Shown here one piece after another: positions 45,692 through 53,594 of a DNA stretch of 64,000 bases. The stretch is from WTJY01 sp045105475 (GTDB taxonomy: Bacteria; Chloroflexota; Anaerolineae; Promineifilales; Promineifilaceae): contig JBGCDP010000352.1 of assembly GCA_045105475.1 (NCBI GenBank), positions 3,177 through 67,176 on the forward strand, given 5' to 3'. A program made the translations under genes and the position numbers. The notes under the pieces were generated by a model. The model saw only the letters and a program-made list of their open reading frames with translations. It was not told where the DNA came from and ran no database searches. Position 1 is the stretch's first letter. The number at the start of each line of letters is the position of its first letter.

Positions 45692-45720
45692 ATGGTATGT
45701 GGCTGAGGACCTTTTGTCAA
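45692..45720 (-). promoter_or_regulatory. glmS promoter
   Basis: Minus strand TTGACA, 17 bp, TACCAT. The start near 45685 is about 43 nt before the ribozyme cleavage site. Confidence 0.75.
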
Positions 45721-45846
45721 TACACGTTAAGAATTTTTAATAGCTTCTCAATCATATGATGGGCCTATTAAGTAGTGCTTAGGAGCCAGAAATCAAGCGT
45801 TTTACCTACAAAAATGATGATTTCCCCACGCTTAATCGACGAAGTA

Positions 45847-45874
45847 TTGGATGTCCTTTTCCCCATGCTATAAT
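45847..45874 (+). promoter_or_regulatory. Promoter of the family 2 glycosyltransferase
   Basis: TTGGAT, 16 bp, TATAAT at 45869-45874 preceded by TGC (extended -10). Its position rules out upstream start codons before about 45881. Confidence 0.7.
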
Positions 45875-45907
45875 CCAGCGGCTAACATGCTAAGGGTGGA
45901 AAAATTG

Positions 45908-46618
45908 ATGAAGCTATCAGTAATTATTTGCTGCTATAACGAAAAAGATTCAATCGAGGGCGTGATTGAAGCAACTGCAGCCGTTGAATTAGGATCAAAC
46001 TGGGAACGCGAGATTGTCGTGGTAGATAACTTTTCTACAGATGGCACCCGTGAAATTCTCTCTAAACTATCACAACCAGACATGCAAGTTATTTTGCATG
46101 AGAAAAACTTAGGCAAAGGTTCTTCTATTCGATCTGGTATTGAAGCGATGACGGGTGACTACATGATTATTCAGGATGCCGATACTGAATATGATCCGGC
46201 CGAACATGCGAAATTTTGCCAGAAAGTTGAAAAGGAAAACAACGCGGCCGTCTTTGGGTCACGTGTGCTGGGTGGGCAAGCGATCTACGAATATGCGCAT
46301 GCCTACTGGGGCGTCCGTTTTCTAACTGGGGCCACGAATCTGCTGTTTGGTTCAAGCTTAACCGATGTAGCGACGGCAACTAAAATGGTGCGTAGCGACA
46401 TTATTAAAGCCCTGAACTTAAAAGGGACAACGTTTGATCTTGACTTTGAATTGCCATGTAAGATTCTGTTAGCAGGCCATACGATTGCTGAGTTGCCCAT
46501 CTCATACAGCCCACGAACCTATGCTGAAGGCAAGAAAATTACTGTTTGGGATGGTTTAGAGGCACTTAAAGTCATCGTAAAGACTCGACTTTTTCCCGGA
46601 CCACTCTATAAGAAGTAG
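45908..46618 (+). CDS. Family 2 glycosyltransferase (dolichol-phosphate-mannose synthase-like)
   Basis: 236 residues. GT-A fold with LSVIICCYNEKDSIEGVIEA, VVDNFSTDGT and the metal site IQDADTEYDPAEH; the C-terminal FDLDFELPCKILLAGHTIAE and PISYSPRTYAEGKKI match the DPM1/DPG group that makes polyprenyl-phosphate sugars. No TM helices. I chose ATG 45908 because AAGGGTGG sits about 9 nt before it and the extended -10 lies inside the longer ORF. Function: sugar donor formation for cell-surface polymers, by family. Confidence 0.9.
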   Translation: MKLSVIICCYNEKDSIEGVIEATAAVELGSNWEREIVVVDNFSTDGTREILSKLSQPDMQVILHEKNLGKGSSIRSGIEAMTGDYMIIQDADTEYDPAEHAKFCQKVEKENNAAVFGSRVLGGQAIYEYAHAYWGVRFLTGATNLLFGSSLTDVATATKMVRSDIIKALNLKGTTFDLDFELPCKILLAGHTIAELPISYSPRTYAEGKKITVWDGLEALKVIVKTRLFPGPLYKK

Positions 46619-46669
46619 CCGCACAGTCGACGATATTTTTAATTTGTTTTTAGAATCAGAGGAAATTGT

Positions 46670-48109
46670 TTAACGTGGGGCTGAACTTTTTTGGTTACTG
46701 GTTAGTTTCCCGTTATAAGAAGTTAGAGACGGTCTTGTGGCTGAACGATCAGCTTGTTTTGAAGATGCTCGCCTAAATTGCCACTGTATGAAGCGGACAC
46801 GGTGAGCCAGTGCACGACCCATGTTCCACAATAGTTTTGAGCCTAACTCAGGATTGTCGCTGATTAAATCAAGTGTAACTTTGCGGTCCAGCGTTAACAC
46901 GGTCGCTCCAGCTTTGCCTGCAATTAAACGTGCACTGCGTAAGCCTTCATCGAATAATGCCATCTCGCCTGAAATTTGCCCCGGCCGCAAAGTCGCCATT
47001 TTGCGGAAGTTGCCCTCAGGTTCTCCTGGCCGATCAGGATCGTACCAAACTTCTACAGTGCCATCTTGGATGAGGTATAAATCAGTTCCAGGTTCTCTAA
47101 TCTCAGCAATAATTGTGCCCGGCTCCCAACTTTTCTGATCTAACCTTTCGGCCAAACGCTCACGGTGAGCGTCTAATAAGCCATTTCCAATATCTGAATT
47201 AGCGAGGAATGTTGCGACATCTTTTACTTTTTCAAGCTCATCATCAGCAACAGGGGTGTATCGATTACCAAAAGTAAATTGGAGACCTAAGAAACTAGCG
47301 ATCATTCGCCTCGTATCTTCCGGCCGTTCAAATTGTGGCCAATGCCCAGCCCGTGGCATGATGCGTAAATCAGCCATTGGCCATTCATCTGCGATGACGC
47401 CTGCATCACTTAATGGGACTGTATTGTCTTCTGCACCCCAGATCACCAAGGTCGGTGTCTGAATGCCTTTCAATCGGCCGCTAAGATTGTTGGCACGCAT
47501 AGCATCGAAGCATTCGGCGCGTACAATACCTTGGTCTGGCCGCCGTGCATCTGTTTTGAGCCGATTATAATCTTCGACCGTGATGCCAGTGCGAGCTGCA
47601 AACGACGCCGGCCGCATAATTCTATCCGTCACACTCGACGATACTCGCTCAACAACACTTGAGATCAAGCGTGTAGGTGTAAACTGCTCAAGTTTTGTAA
47701 TGGGGGAAACAACCAAATTTATATAGGTTGAAAGTTTTCCGGTCACAGTAGGGCAAATTAAAATTGTCCGGGAAATAAGAGCAGGAAATTTTTCGGCCAT
47801 TGTGATCGAAATCATTCCGCCCATTGAATGGCCTACTAGAATGACGGGCCCATCGTATAAAGATTCGACAAAGTCTGCTAAAACATCGGCATACTTTTCG
47901 ATTGTGGCCCCTTGCTTCATGCGAGGAGAGTTTCCATAACCGGGTAGGTCAACAGCAATACACCAATATCTCTGTGACAATAAAGCCATCAGTGGTGACA
48001 TTGCATAAGCTGAACTTGACCATCCGTGTATGAGTAATACGAGTTGGCGATCCCTTCTGCCTTCCTCATAAAAGTTTATTAGTTGATTTCCGACGCGTAG
48101 TGTGGACAA
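46670..48109 (-). CDS. Alpha/beta hydrolase fused to a cyclic-nucleotide-binding domain
   Basis: 479 residues. The hydrolase (about 1-275) has HGWSSSAYAM, nucleophile Ser95 in GHSMGG, acid WGAEDNTVPLSD and catalytic His in RAGHWPQFERPE. The cNMP-binding domain (about 300-435) has EPGTIIAEIREPGTDLYLI, GTVEVWYD and RPGQISGEMALFDEGLRSAR, the phosphate-binding cassette. The fusion suggests hydrolase activity gated by cAMP or a similar ligand. No TM or HTH. The substrate is unknown. Confidence 0.88.
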   Translation of the reverse strand: MSTLRVGNQLINFYEEGRRDRQLVLLIHGWSSSAYAMSPLMALLSQRYWCIAVDLPGYGNSPRMKQGATIEKYADVLADFVESLYDGPVILVGHSMGGMISITMAEKFPALISRTILICPTVTGKLSTYINLVVSPITKLEQFTPTRLISSVVERVSSSVTDRIMRPASFAARTGITVEDYNRLKTDARRPDQGIVRAECFDAMRANNLSGRLKGIQTPTLVIWGAEDNTVPLSDAGVIADEWPMADLRIMPRAGHWPQFERPEDTRRMIASFLGLQFTFGNRYTPVADDELEKVKDVATFLANSDIGNGLLDAHRERLAERLDQKSWEPGTIIAEIREPGTDLYLIQDGTVEVWYDPDRPGEPEGNFRKMATLRPGQISGEMALFDEGLRSARLIAGKAGATVLTLDRKVTLDLISDNPELGSKLLWNMGRALAHRVRFIQWQFRRASSKQADRSATRPSLTSYNGKLTSNQKSSAPR

Positions 48110-48736
48110 CTTTTTATGTTCCTGAACAAAGTTTTGTTCTAACCGTCTATTGTAAACAGGTTTGCACGTATTGTAAAACAGATGTCTGCAAAGCGTTTAT
48201 ATGAGCGGATAAATTAGGACCTCAATTCTAGGGGGTCCTAATTTCAAATGCATGTAAATTCCTAGACAGATGTCTGGTAAAAATGTACCACTAGAACTGA
48301 TAACTAGGATTCAATTACTGTTTTTTCACAACAATATTTTCGCTCATATAGACTAGAGAGCTTGGTAAGCTAAGCCATAAGCATCAAAAGCCCTTAGCTT
48401 ATTTATCTCTATTTCCTGTAGGTTTCTAGAAAAGTTGCGAATAAAAGGGCTTTAGAAAGTCATTGAAAATTGGAATAGAGAAATACAGTTGATTTTAAGC
48501 CCTAGCACTTATGCCTTATTTTTGGCGGCATTCATGATTACTTTGTTCGATGCTATTGATAGATAATAGTGAGTAAAAATAAAAACCTGATAAAATGCAG
48601 CATGTAAGCTAAACCTAATGCAATCTAATGATTTATTTCGGCAGAAACATGGAAATTCTTTGTTTTGCCTTGATGACAATAAGATAGCTTACAAAGTTCC
48701 TGATAATTTTAAAATAAGCTTTTAAAGAGATAAATT
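48110..48736. other. 627-bp gene-free region rich in inverted repeats
   Basis: No ORF or known RNA found. Structures: GAACAAA/TTTGTTC near 48124; ACAGATGTCTG at 48178-48188 and again at 48266-48276; between them a perfect 11-bp inverted repeat 48211-48221 / 48234-48244; then competing pairings TAAGCTAAG (48366) with CTTAGCTTA (48393), or AAAGCCCTT (48387) with AAGGGCTTT (48445); and TTTCTAGAAA at 48423. The second group could be a leader of the Trm112-like gene. Confidence 0.5.
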
Positions 48737-48991
48737 ATGACTGAGCAAGAAATTCCTATTAGCCAAGAATTGTTTGAGATATTGCGTTGCCCATTAGCTG
48801 TTCAAGATAAGGAAAAATACGGAGATGATCCTGGAAAATTAAGGATTGTTAAAAACAGCTGGTTGGTTTCTGATGATTCTGGTCTTAAATATCCCATCCG
48901 TGATGGGATTCCGGTGATGTTGATTGATGAAGGCGAGAAGTGGAAAAATACGGCCGATGATGAATTGCCTGTTCCACCGCCAACAGAATAA
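48737..48991 (+). CDS. Trm112/YcaR family protein
   Basis: 84 residues. The core matches the Trm112-like fold: ELFEILRCPLAV near the N-terminus and SGLKYPIRDGIPVMLIDEGEK near the C-terminus. Eukaryotic Trm112 activates methyltransferases; bacterial homologues are small and often zinc-binding, but only one of the usual cysteines (LRCP) is present here. A Pro/Glu tail ends the protein. Preceded by a repeat-rich leader. Confidence 0.85.
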   Translation: MTEQEIPISQELFEILRCPLAVQDKEKYGDDPGKLRIVKNSWLVSDDSGLKYPIRDGIPVMLIDEGEKWKNTADDELPVPPPTE

Positions 48992-49073
48992 ACACACAGG
49001 TTTTTAGATTAGGGTATTGTCCTAGCTTAAAGGATACTCCTGCATCAAGCTCAGCTAGAATAGATGGAATAGT

Positions 49074-49445
49074 ATGAAAAAGGTTCTTTACGTAGAAGAT
49101 AATCGAGCAAATAGAATATTAATCGGCCGCTTATTAGACAGTCGCTATGACCTTGTATTTGCTGAAGATGGGGAGACTGGATTGAGGCTGGCAGAAGAAG
49201 TCAAACCAGACTTAATATTAATGGATATTGGCTTGCCCGATTTTGATGGGCAGACAGTGGGAGCCATGATCCGGCAAATTCCAGAGCTTAAAGATGTTCG
49301 TATTGTGGCACTGACTGCTTGGCCAGAGGCTGCAGTATCTGAATTAGTATCCCGCTATAACTTTAACGGAAGCATTTCGAAGCCAATCGATGTTTCCACA
49401 TTTCCCTCACTGGTAGAATCCTATTTGCAAGACATGAGCCCATAA
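49074..49445 (+). CDS. Single-domain response regulator
   Basis: 123 residues, only a receiver domain: VLYVEDN acidic pocket, phosphoacceptor Asp51 in LILMDIGLP, ALTAW (Thr/Ala switch) and SKPID with the conserved Lys. There is no output domain, so it acts by protein contact, like CheY or DivK. No histidine kinase is adjacent. It is followed 22 bp later by the GNAT gene. Confidence 0.93.
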   Translation: MKKVLYVEDNRANRILIGRLLDSRYDLVFAEDGETGLRLAEEVKPDLILMDIGLPDFDGQTVGAMIRQIPELKDVRIVALTAWPEAAVSELVSRYNFNGSISKPIDVSTFPSLVESYLQDMSP

Positions 49446-49467
49446 TTTCGGGCGGTGGAGGGGCAAC

Positions 49468-50337
49468 CTGAAACTTATATCAGCGCAGAGATATTCAATT
49501 GAAGAATTAACCGAGGCCTACAACCAAACTCGGCAAGATTATATTGTGCCTATGCCGATGACCCCTGCTCGTCTCAAAGAATATGTAGAGGCCTACGATG
49601 TTGACATGCAATCGTCATGTGTTGTTATTGATGGAGAAGAGCCAGAGCTGATTATGGGGCTAGGAATGCTGGGCGTTCGCAGTAACCGATCTTGGATTAC
49701 TAGAGTGGGTGTCTTGCCATATACTCGTAAATTAGGTGCTGGGAGCGATATTCTCACAAAGCTCATTATCACCAGCGAGCAGTTAGGTGTTGAATTCACA
49801 TGGCTTGAGGTTATTAGCGGAAATGATCCGGCTTATCGCCTATTTGTCAAAAACAAGTTTAAGCAAACGCGCGAGCTAATGGTTTTGAGGCGCCCGCCTG
49901 GCACTAAAATAGAAGAAGAAGACGAGTTGCCCACGCCTAAAACAATCGAAGCCGTTGATCGGTCAGAGGCGATTCATCAGATGGTATTTGACGACGGTTT
50001 GCCTAATTGGCTCAATCAGCCGGAAACATTCCGTAATGTGGCGAAGCTTGAAGTCTACAAGTTAACTTTTGCAAATGGTTGGGAAGGATGGGCCTTTTAC
50101 GAGCGCACACTTATTCAGTTGAAGCGGGTTTTTGTACAGGTGATTAACGGCCCACCGGACCAAGTAACAGCTCAAGTTCTAGCTTGGTTGCATCGTGAAT
50201 ATCCCATGCCAGATGCTGTGTGTGAAAATTTTGAAGTGCATGATCCAAGAATTAAGGGATACCTGCGTGTTGGCTATTTCGAATCATTTCGCCGGGTTGA
50301 GATGGTAAGAAATAATAAGAAGCATAAGACTTTATGA
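49468..50337 (+). CDS. GNAT N-acetyltransferase-like protein with probable CTG start
   Basis: 289 residues if translation begins at CTG 49468, giving MKLISAQRYSIEELTEAYNQ then TRQDYIVPMPMTPARLKEYV. The usual start call would be GTG 49546, but the in-frame upstream sequence reads as natural protein and matches the expected GNAT N-terminus, and GGAGGGG (49457-49463) sits 4 nt before the CTG. Domain 1 has SWITRVGVLPYTRKLGAGSD (acetyl-CoA loop); a second, degenerate GNAT-like half follows. The stop overlaps the dehydratase start by 4 bp. Substrate unknown. Confidence 0.8.
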   Translation: MKLISAQRYSIEELTEAYNQTRQDYIVPMPMTPARLKEYVEAYDVDMQSSCVVIDGEEPELIMGLGMLGVRSNRSWITRVGVLPYTRKLGAGSDILTKLIITSEQLGVEFTWLEVISGNDPAYRLFVKNKFKQTRELMVLRRPPGTKIEEEDELPTPKTIEAVDRSEAIHQMVFDDGLPNWLNQPETFRNVAKLEVYKLTFANGWEGWAFYERTLIQLKRVFVQVINGPPDQVTAQVLAWLHREYPMPDAVCENFEVHDPRIKGYLRVGYFESFRRVEMVRNNKKHKTL

Positions 50338-51296
50338 CTCAAGAATATAGTAATTTAACGCCAGATGGTGTGGAAAAAGCGATGGGGCATTTACGCGGAA
50401 TTGTAAATTTAACTCCAACTATGTCCTCTACTACGCTCGATAAAAAAGTAGGTGGGCAAGTTTTTTTGAAGTGTGAAAACTTTCAAAAAGTGGGTGCGTT
50501 TAAATTTCGCGGTGCCTACAATGCAATTTCAAAATTGCCGCAATCACAGTTGGCCAAAGGGGTGATAACCCATTCAAGTGGGAATCATGCTCAGGGTGTG
50601 GCTTTGGCATCAGCGATGCTTGATGTTGAAGCCACTATTGTGATGCCAGAGAACTCTACGCCGGTCAAAATGGCTGCAACGGCCGGATATGGGGCGACTG
50701 TCGTTAAATCAATACCTAAAGACCGGGAGAAAATTTCTGGTGAGTTAGCAGAAAAACATGGATATACACTGATCCATCCGTATGATCATGAAGATATTAT
50801 TTTTGGTCAAGGCACGGCCGCTTGGGAGTTGTTTGACCAAGTTGGTGATCTGGACTTTTTGTTTGTGCCGGTTGGTGGCGGGGGGCTTATATCAGGCTGT
50901 GCTTTAGCAACAGCCGTACGCTCGAGCAACTGTAAAGTCATTGGGGTTGAACCAGTTAGCGGTGACGACGCTGGCCGTTCATGGCGTTCGGGTAACATTG
51001 TGTCACTCGATGATGTCCCTAACACGATTGCTGATGGTGTCCGCACCCGCTTTATTGGAGATCGAAATCATGCTGTTATGCAAAAATATGTGCATGATAT
51101 GACGACCGTTACAGAAACACAGATCTTGGACGCGCTCCAATTTATTTGGTCACGGATGAAAATCGTTGTTGAGCCTAGCTCCGCTTTAGCCTTAGCACCT
51201 ATTTTGTCAGGCGAATTTGATATCAAAGGGGGACGAGCTGGTATTTTGATCTCTGGTGGAAATGTCAATGTTCCGGGGTGTGGTTTCTTTCATTAA
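50334..51296 (+). CDS. PLP-dependent threonine/serine dehydratase-like enzyme
   Basis: 320 residues of fold type II. PLP-binding lysine in KVGAFKFRGA (near residue 55), SSGNHAQGVALA, and the phosphate-binding glycine loop VGGGGLISGCALA. No C-terminal ACT domain, so it is the short catabolic or racemase type: threonine or serine dehydratase, threo-3-hydroxyaspartate dehydratase, or serine racemase. Translationally coupled to the GNAT gene. Confidence 0.9.
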   Translation: MTQEYSNLTPDGVEKAMGHLRGIVNLTPTMSSTTLDKKVGGQVFLKCENFQKVGAFKFRGAYNAISKLPQSQLAKGVITHSSGNHAQGVALASAMLDVEATIVMPENSTPVKMAATAGYGATVVKSIPKDREKISGELAEKHGYTLIHPYDHEDIIFGQGTAAWELFDQVGDLDFLFVPVGGGGLISGCALATAVRSSNCKVIGVEPVSGDDAGRSWRSGNIVSLDDVPNTIADGVRTRFIGDRNHAVMQKYVHDMTTVTETQILDALQFIWSRMKIVVEPSSALALAPILSGEFDIKGGRAGILISGGNVNVPGCGFFH

Positions 51297-51342
51297 ATGA
51301 TTTTTTGGGCCTGTATCGCTTTAAAAATATCGTGTAAAAAAG

Positions 51343-51371
51343 TTGACGATTAAGCTAAGGTTCTGTATATT
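51343..51371 (+). promoter_or_regulatory. rpmB promoter
   Basis: TTGACG, 17 bp, TATATT at 51366-51371. The start near 51378 gives a leader of about 105 nt. Confidence 0.7.
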
Positions 51372-51402
51372 TACTGGCCGTACCTAAATAGATAGCACGT
51401 CG

Positions 51403-51456
51403 AAAACCCGACCTCTTGTTTAAGTTAAAGTAATTTAGGCAAAAGGGCGGGTTTTT
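51403..51456 (+). terminator. Terminator-like structure in the rpmB leader
   Basis: AAAACCCG (51403-51410) pairs with CGGGTTTT (51448-51455) followed by T and A+T. CCTAAAT (51383) could instead pair with ATTTAGG (51433), an alternative fold crossing the terminator. It might simply end the upstream dehydratase transcript. Confidence 0.6.
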
Positions 51457-51483
51457 ATATGAAAAGATCAAGGATTAATAGAC

Positions 51484-51726
51484 ATGTCTCGCAAATGTAA
51501 ACTAACTGGAAAAGGACCGTTAAGCGGTAACAACGTATCTTTCTCTCAGAAAAAAACCAAACGCCGTTTTCTGCCAAACTTGCAGACTCGCAACATTTTT
51601 GTTCCTGAATTGGGACGCAAAGTAAAAATCAAGATGTCAGCTCGTGCAATTCGCACTATGGACAAAAAAGGTGGTTTGATGAACTATCTACAGTCCGAGA
51701 ACATGACAATTAAAGACGTTCTTTAG
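51484..51726 (+). CDS. rpmB: Ribosomal protein bL28
   Basis: 80 residues, basic, with RKCKLTGKGPLSGNNVSFSQ and KTKRRFLPNLQTRNIF typical of bL28. It belongs to the large ribosomal subunit. Monocistronic, with its own promoter and a strong terminator. Only one of the paired zinc-site cysteines (Cys5) is present, so it is the zinc-free form. Confidence 0.96.
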   Translation: MSRKCKLTGKGPLSGNNVSFSQKKTKRRFLPNLQTRNIFVPELGRKVKIKMSARAIRTMDKKGGLMNYLQSENMTIKDVL

Positions 51727-51755
51727 TTAAAACGAACGAAAACTTTAACAAAAAA

Positions 51756-51784
51756 GGCTCACCAGAAATTGGTGAGCCTTTTTT
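51756..51784. terminator. Bidirectional terminator between rpmB and glpK
   Basis: GGCTCACC, loop AGAAATT, GGTGAGCC, flanked by an A run and TTTTTT. Confidence 0.93.
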
Positions 51785-51815
51785 GTTTTATATGCCTAGC
51801 TAAGCCACTGCCTGC

Positions 51816-53321
51816 TTAATCTACCCAATCAAATGTGCGTGTAACCGCTTTCTTCCATTGAGCATAAAGTTTTGTAGATGCATCACTGTTTTCCTCTGGA
51901 TTCCAACGTTTGTCTTCACCCCAGTTTTTACGCATCTCATCAGTGTTTTTCCAGAAACCAACGGCTAACCCGGCCGCATATGCGGCACCTAGTGCTGTTG
52001 TTTCAGCCACTTGCGGCCGAATAACGGGTACATCGAGGACATTGGCTTGGAACTGCATGAGCAATTCATTTTGGACCATACCGCCGTCGATTTTAAGTGC
52101 CTTTAGCGGTACACCCGAGTCACTGTTCATTGCATCAAGTACCTCACGGGTTTGAAACGCGGTCGCTTCAAGTGTTGCACGGGCGAAATGACCTCGATTG
52201 ACAAAGCGAGTCATGCCGACAATGGCACCACGGGCGTCGTCGCGCCAATATGGGGCATACAGGCCGGAGAATGCAGGGACAAAATAGATACCGCCATTGT
52301 CTTCAACTGTTTTGGCGAGTTCTTCTACTTCTGGTGCATCATCGATTAATTTCAGATTGTCGCGTAGCCATTGGACCAGAGCACCAGATATAGCAATTGA
52401 GCCTTCAAGTGCATAGACGGCCGGTTGATCACCAAATTTGTAGCACACAGTACTGAGCAAGCCATTCTCTGAATGAACGATTTCTGTACCAGTGTTTAAA
52501 ATCATAAAACAGCCGGTGCCATACGTGTTTTTGGCTTCACCTGCAGAGAAGCAAGTTTGCCCAACTGTCGCTGCGTGCTGATCGCCCAAAATACCTGCAA
52601 CGGGAATTTCACCGCCAAATGGACCATCTTTACGTGTTTGACCATAAACCTCTGAAGACGATTTGATTTCAGGCAGCATATCCATGGGAATTCCCATTTC
52701 GGCCGCAATTTCCTGATTCCAATCGAGGGTGTCGAGGTTCATGAGCATGGTGCGTGAGGCATTGGTTACATCAGTTATATGTACGCCTCCATCAGTTCCT
52801 CCAGTTAGATTCCAGAGTAGCCATGTGTCAACGTTGCCGAAGAGTGCATCGCCATTGTCGGCCGCCGTGCGTACGGCTGGGACATTGTCTAAAAGCCAGC
52901 GGATTTTTAGCCCTGAGAAGTAGGTGGCAAGTGGGAGACCTACCTGTGGCCGGAAACGATCTTGACCCCCATCTTTTGCTAAATTAGCAACCACATTGGC
53001 GTTGCGAGTGTCCATCCAAACAACTGCGTTGTGCAGCGGTTTCCCTGTATTTTTGTCCCAAATAACCGTTGTTTCTCTTTGGTTGGTGATGCCAACCGCC
53101 TCTAAATCTGCGGCCGAAATTTTCGCATCTTTTAAAGCACCCTTAATTACTTCTTGCGTATTTTCCCAGATTTCTAGTGGATCATGTTCAACCCAGCCAG
53201 CCTGTGGCATGATTTGCTCATGCTCCATTTGGTGCATTCCGATCGATTGACCTGAATAGTTGAAAATCATGCAGCGGGTGCTAGTTGTCCCCTGATCGAT
53301 TGATGCGATATATTTGTTCAT
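51816..53321 (-). CDS. glpK: Glycerol kinase
   Basis: 501 residues, FGGY kinase family: SIDQGTTSTRCMIFNYSGQ (phosphate loop), HEQIMPQAGWVEHDPLEIW, GVHITDVTNASRTMLMNL, GDQHAAT and the C-terminal ATTALGAAYAAGLAVGFW. Phosphorylates glycerol. No glpF or glpD nearby. The divergent spacer upstream holds two 9-bp direct repeats that may be an operator. Confidence 0.97.
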   Translation of the reverse strand: MNKYIASIDQGTTSTRCMIFNYSGQSIGMHQMEHEQIMPQAGWVEHDPLEIWENTQEVIKGALKDAKISAADLEAVGITNQRETTVIWDKNTGKPLHNAVVWMDTRNANVVANLAKDGGQDRFRPQVGLPLATYFSGLKIRWLLDNVPAVRTAADNGDALFGNVDTWLLWNLTGGTDGGVHITDVTNASRTMLMNLDTLDWNQEIAAEMGIPMDMLPEIKSSSEVYGQTRKDGPFGGEIPVAGILGDQHAATVGQTCFSAGEAKNTYGTGCFMILNTGTEIVHSENGLLSTVCYKFGDQPAVYALEGSIAISGALVQWLRDNLKLIDDAPEVEELAKTVEDNGGIYFVPAFSGLYAPYWRDDARGAIVGMTRFVNRGHFARATLEATAFQTREVLDAMNSDSGVPLKALKIDGGMVQNELLMQFQANVLDVPVIRPQVAETTALGAAYAAGLAVGFWKNTDEMRKNWGEDKRWNPEENSDASTKLYAQWKKAVTRTFDWVD

Positions 53322-53435
53322 AAAACTGCTCTCCTTTTCTGGGATCTTTTTGTTTGATTCTGGGGCATGAGTTTACAAAACATCCTTATCTCTTACCACC
53401 AAAAATTTAAACCCATGTGCACCATTTAGCCAACT

Positions 53436-53455
53436 TGGGAACTTTATGGGAACTT
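53436..53455. repeat. Two 9-bp direct repeats between glpK and the lipoprotein gene
   Basis: TGGGAACTT occurs at 53436-53444 and 53447-53455, an 11-bp period that places both copies on the same face of the helix; a possible operator. Confidence 0.4.
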
Positions 53456-53594
53456 CTGACGTTAAAGATATTAGCGGAAAGAATTTAGAATCATCACCTG
53501 TGATCTATTTCCGTTAAACTGATAGAAAAAATGAATCGACGGTTACCGATAAAATCATGATCGTAGCCTTAAACAAGAACCATTAGGAGGTTCA

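Noticed and set aside
45553..45759. 68-codon plus-strand ORF
   Set aside because: It lies opposite the glmS ribozyme and promoter, whose motifs explain the sequence.
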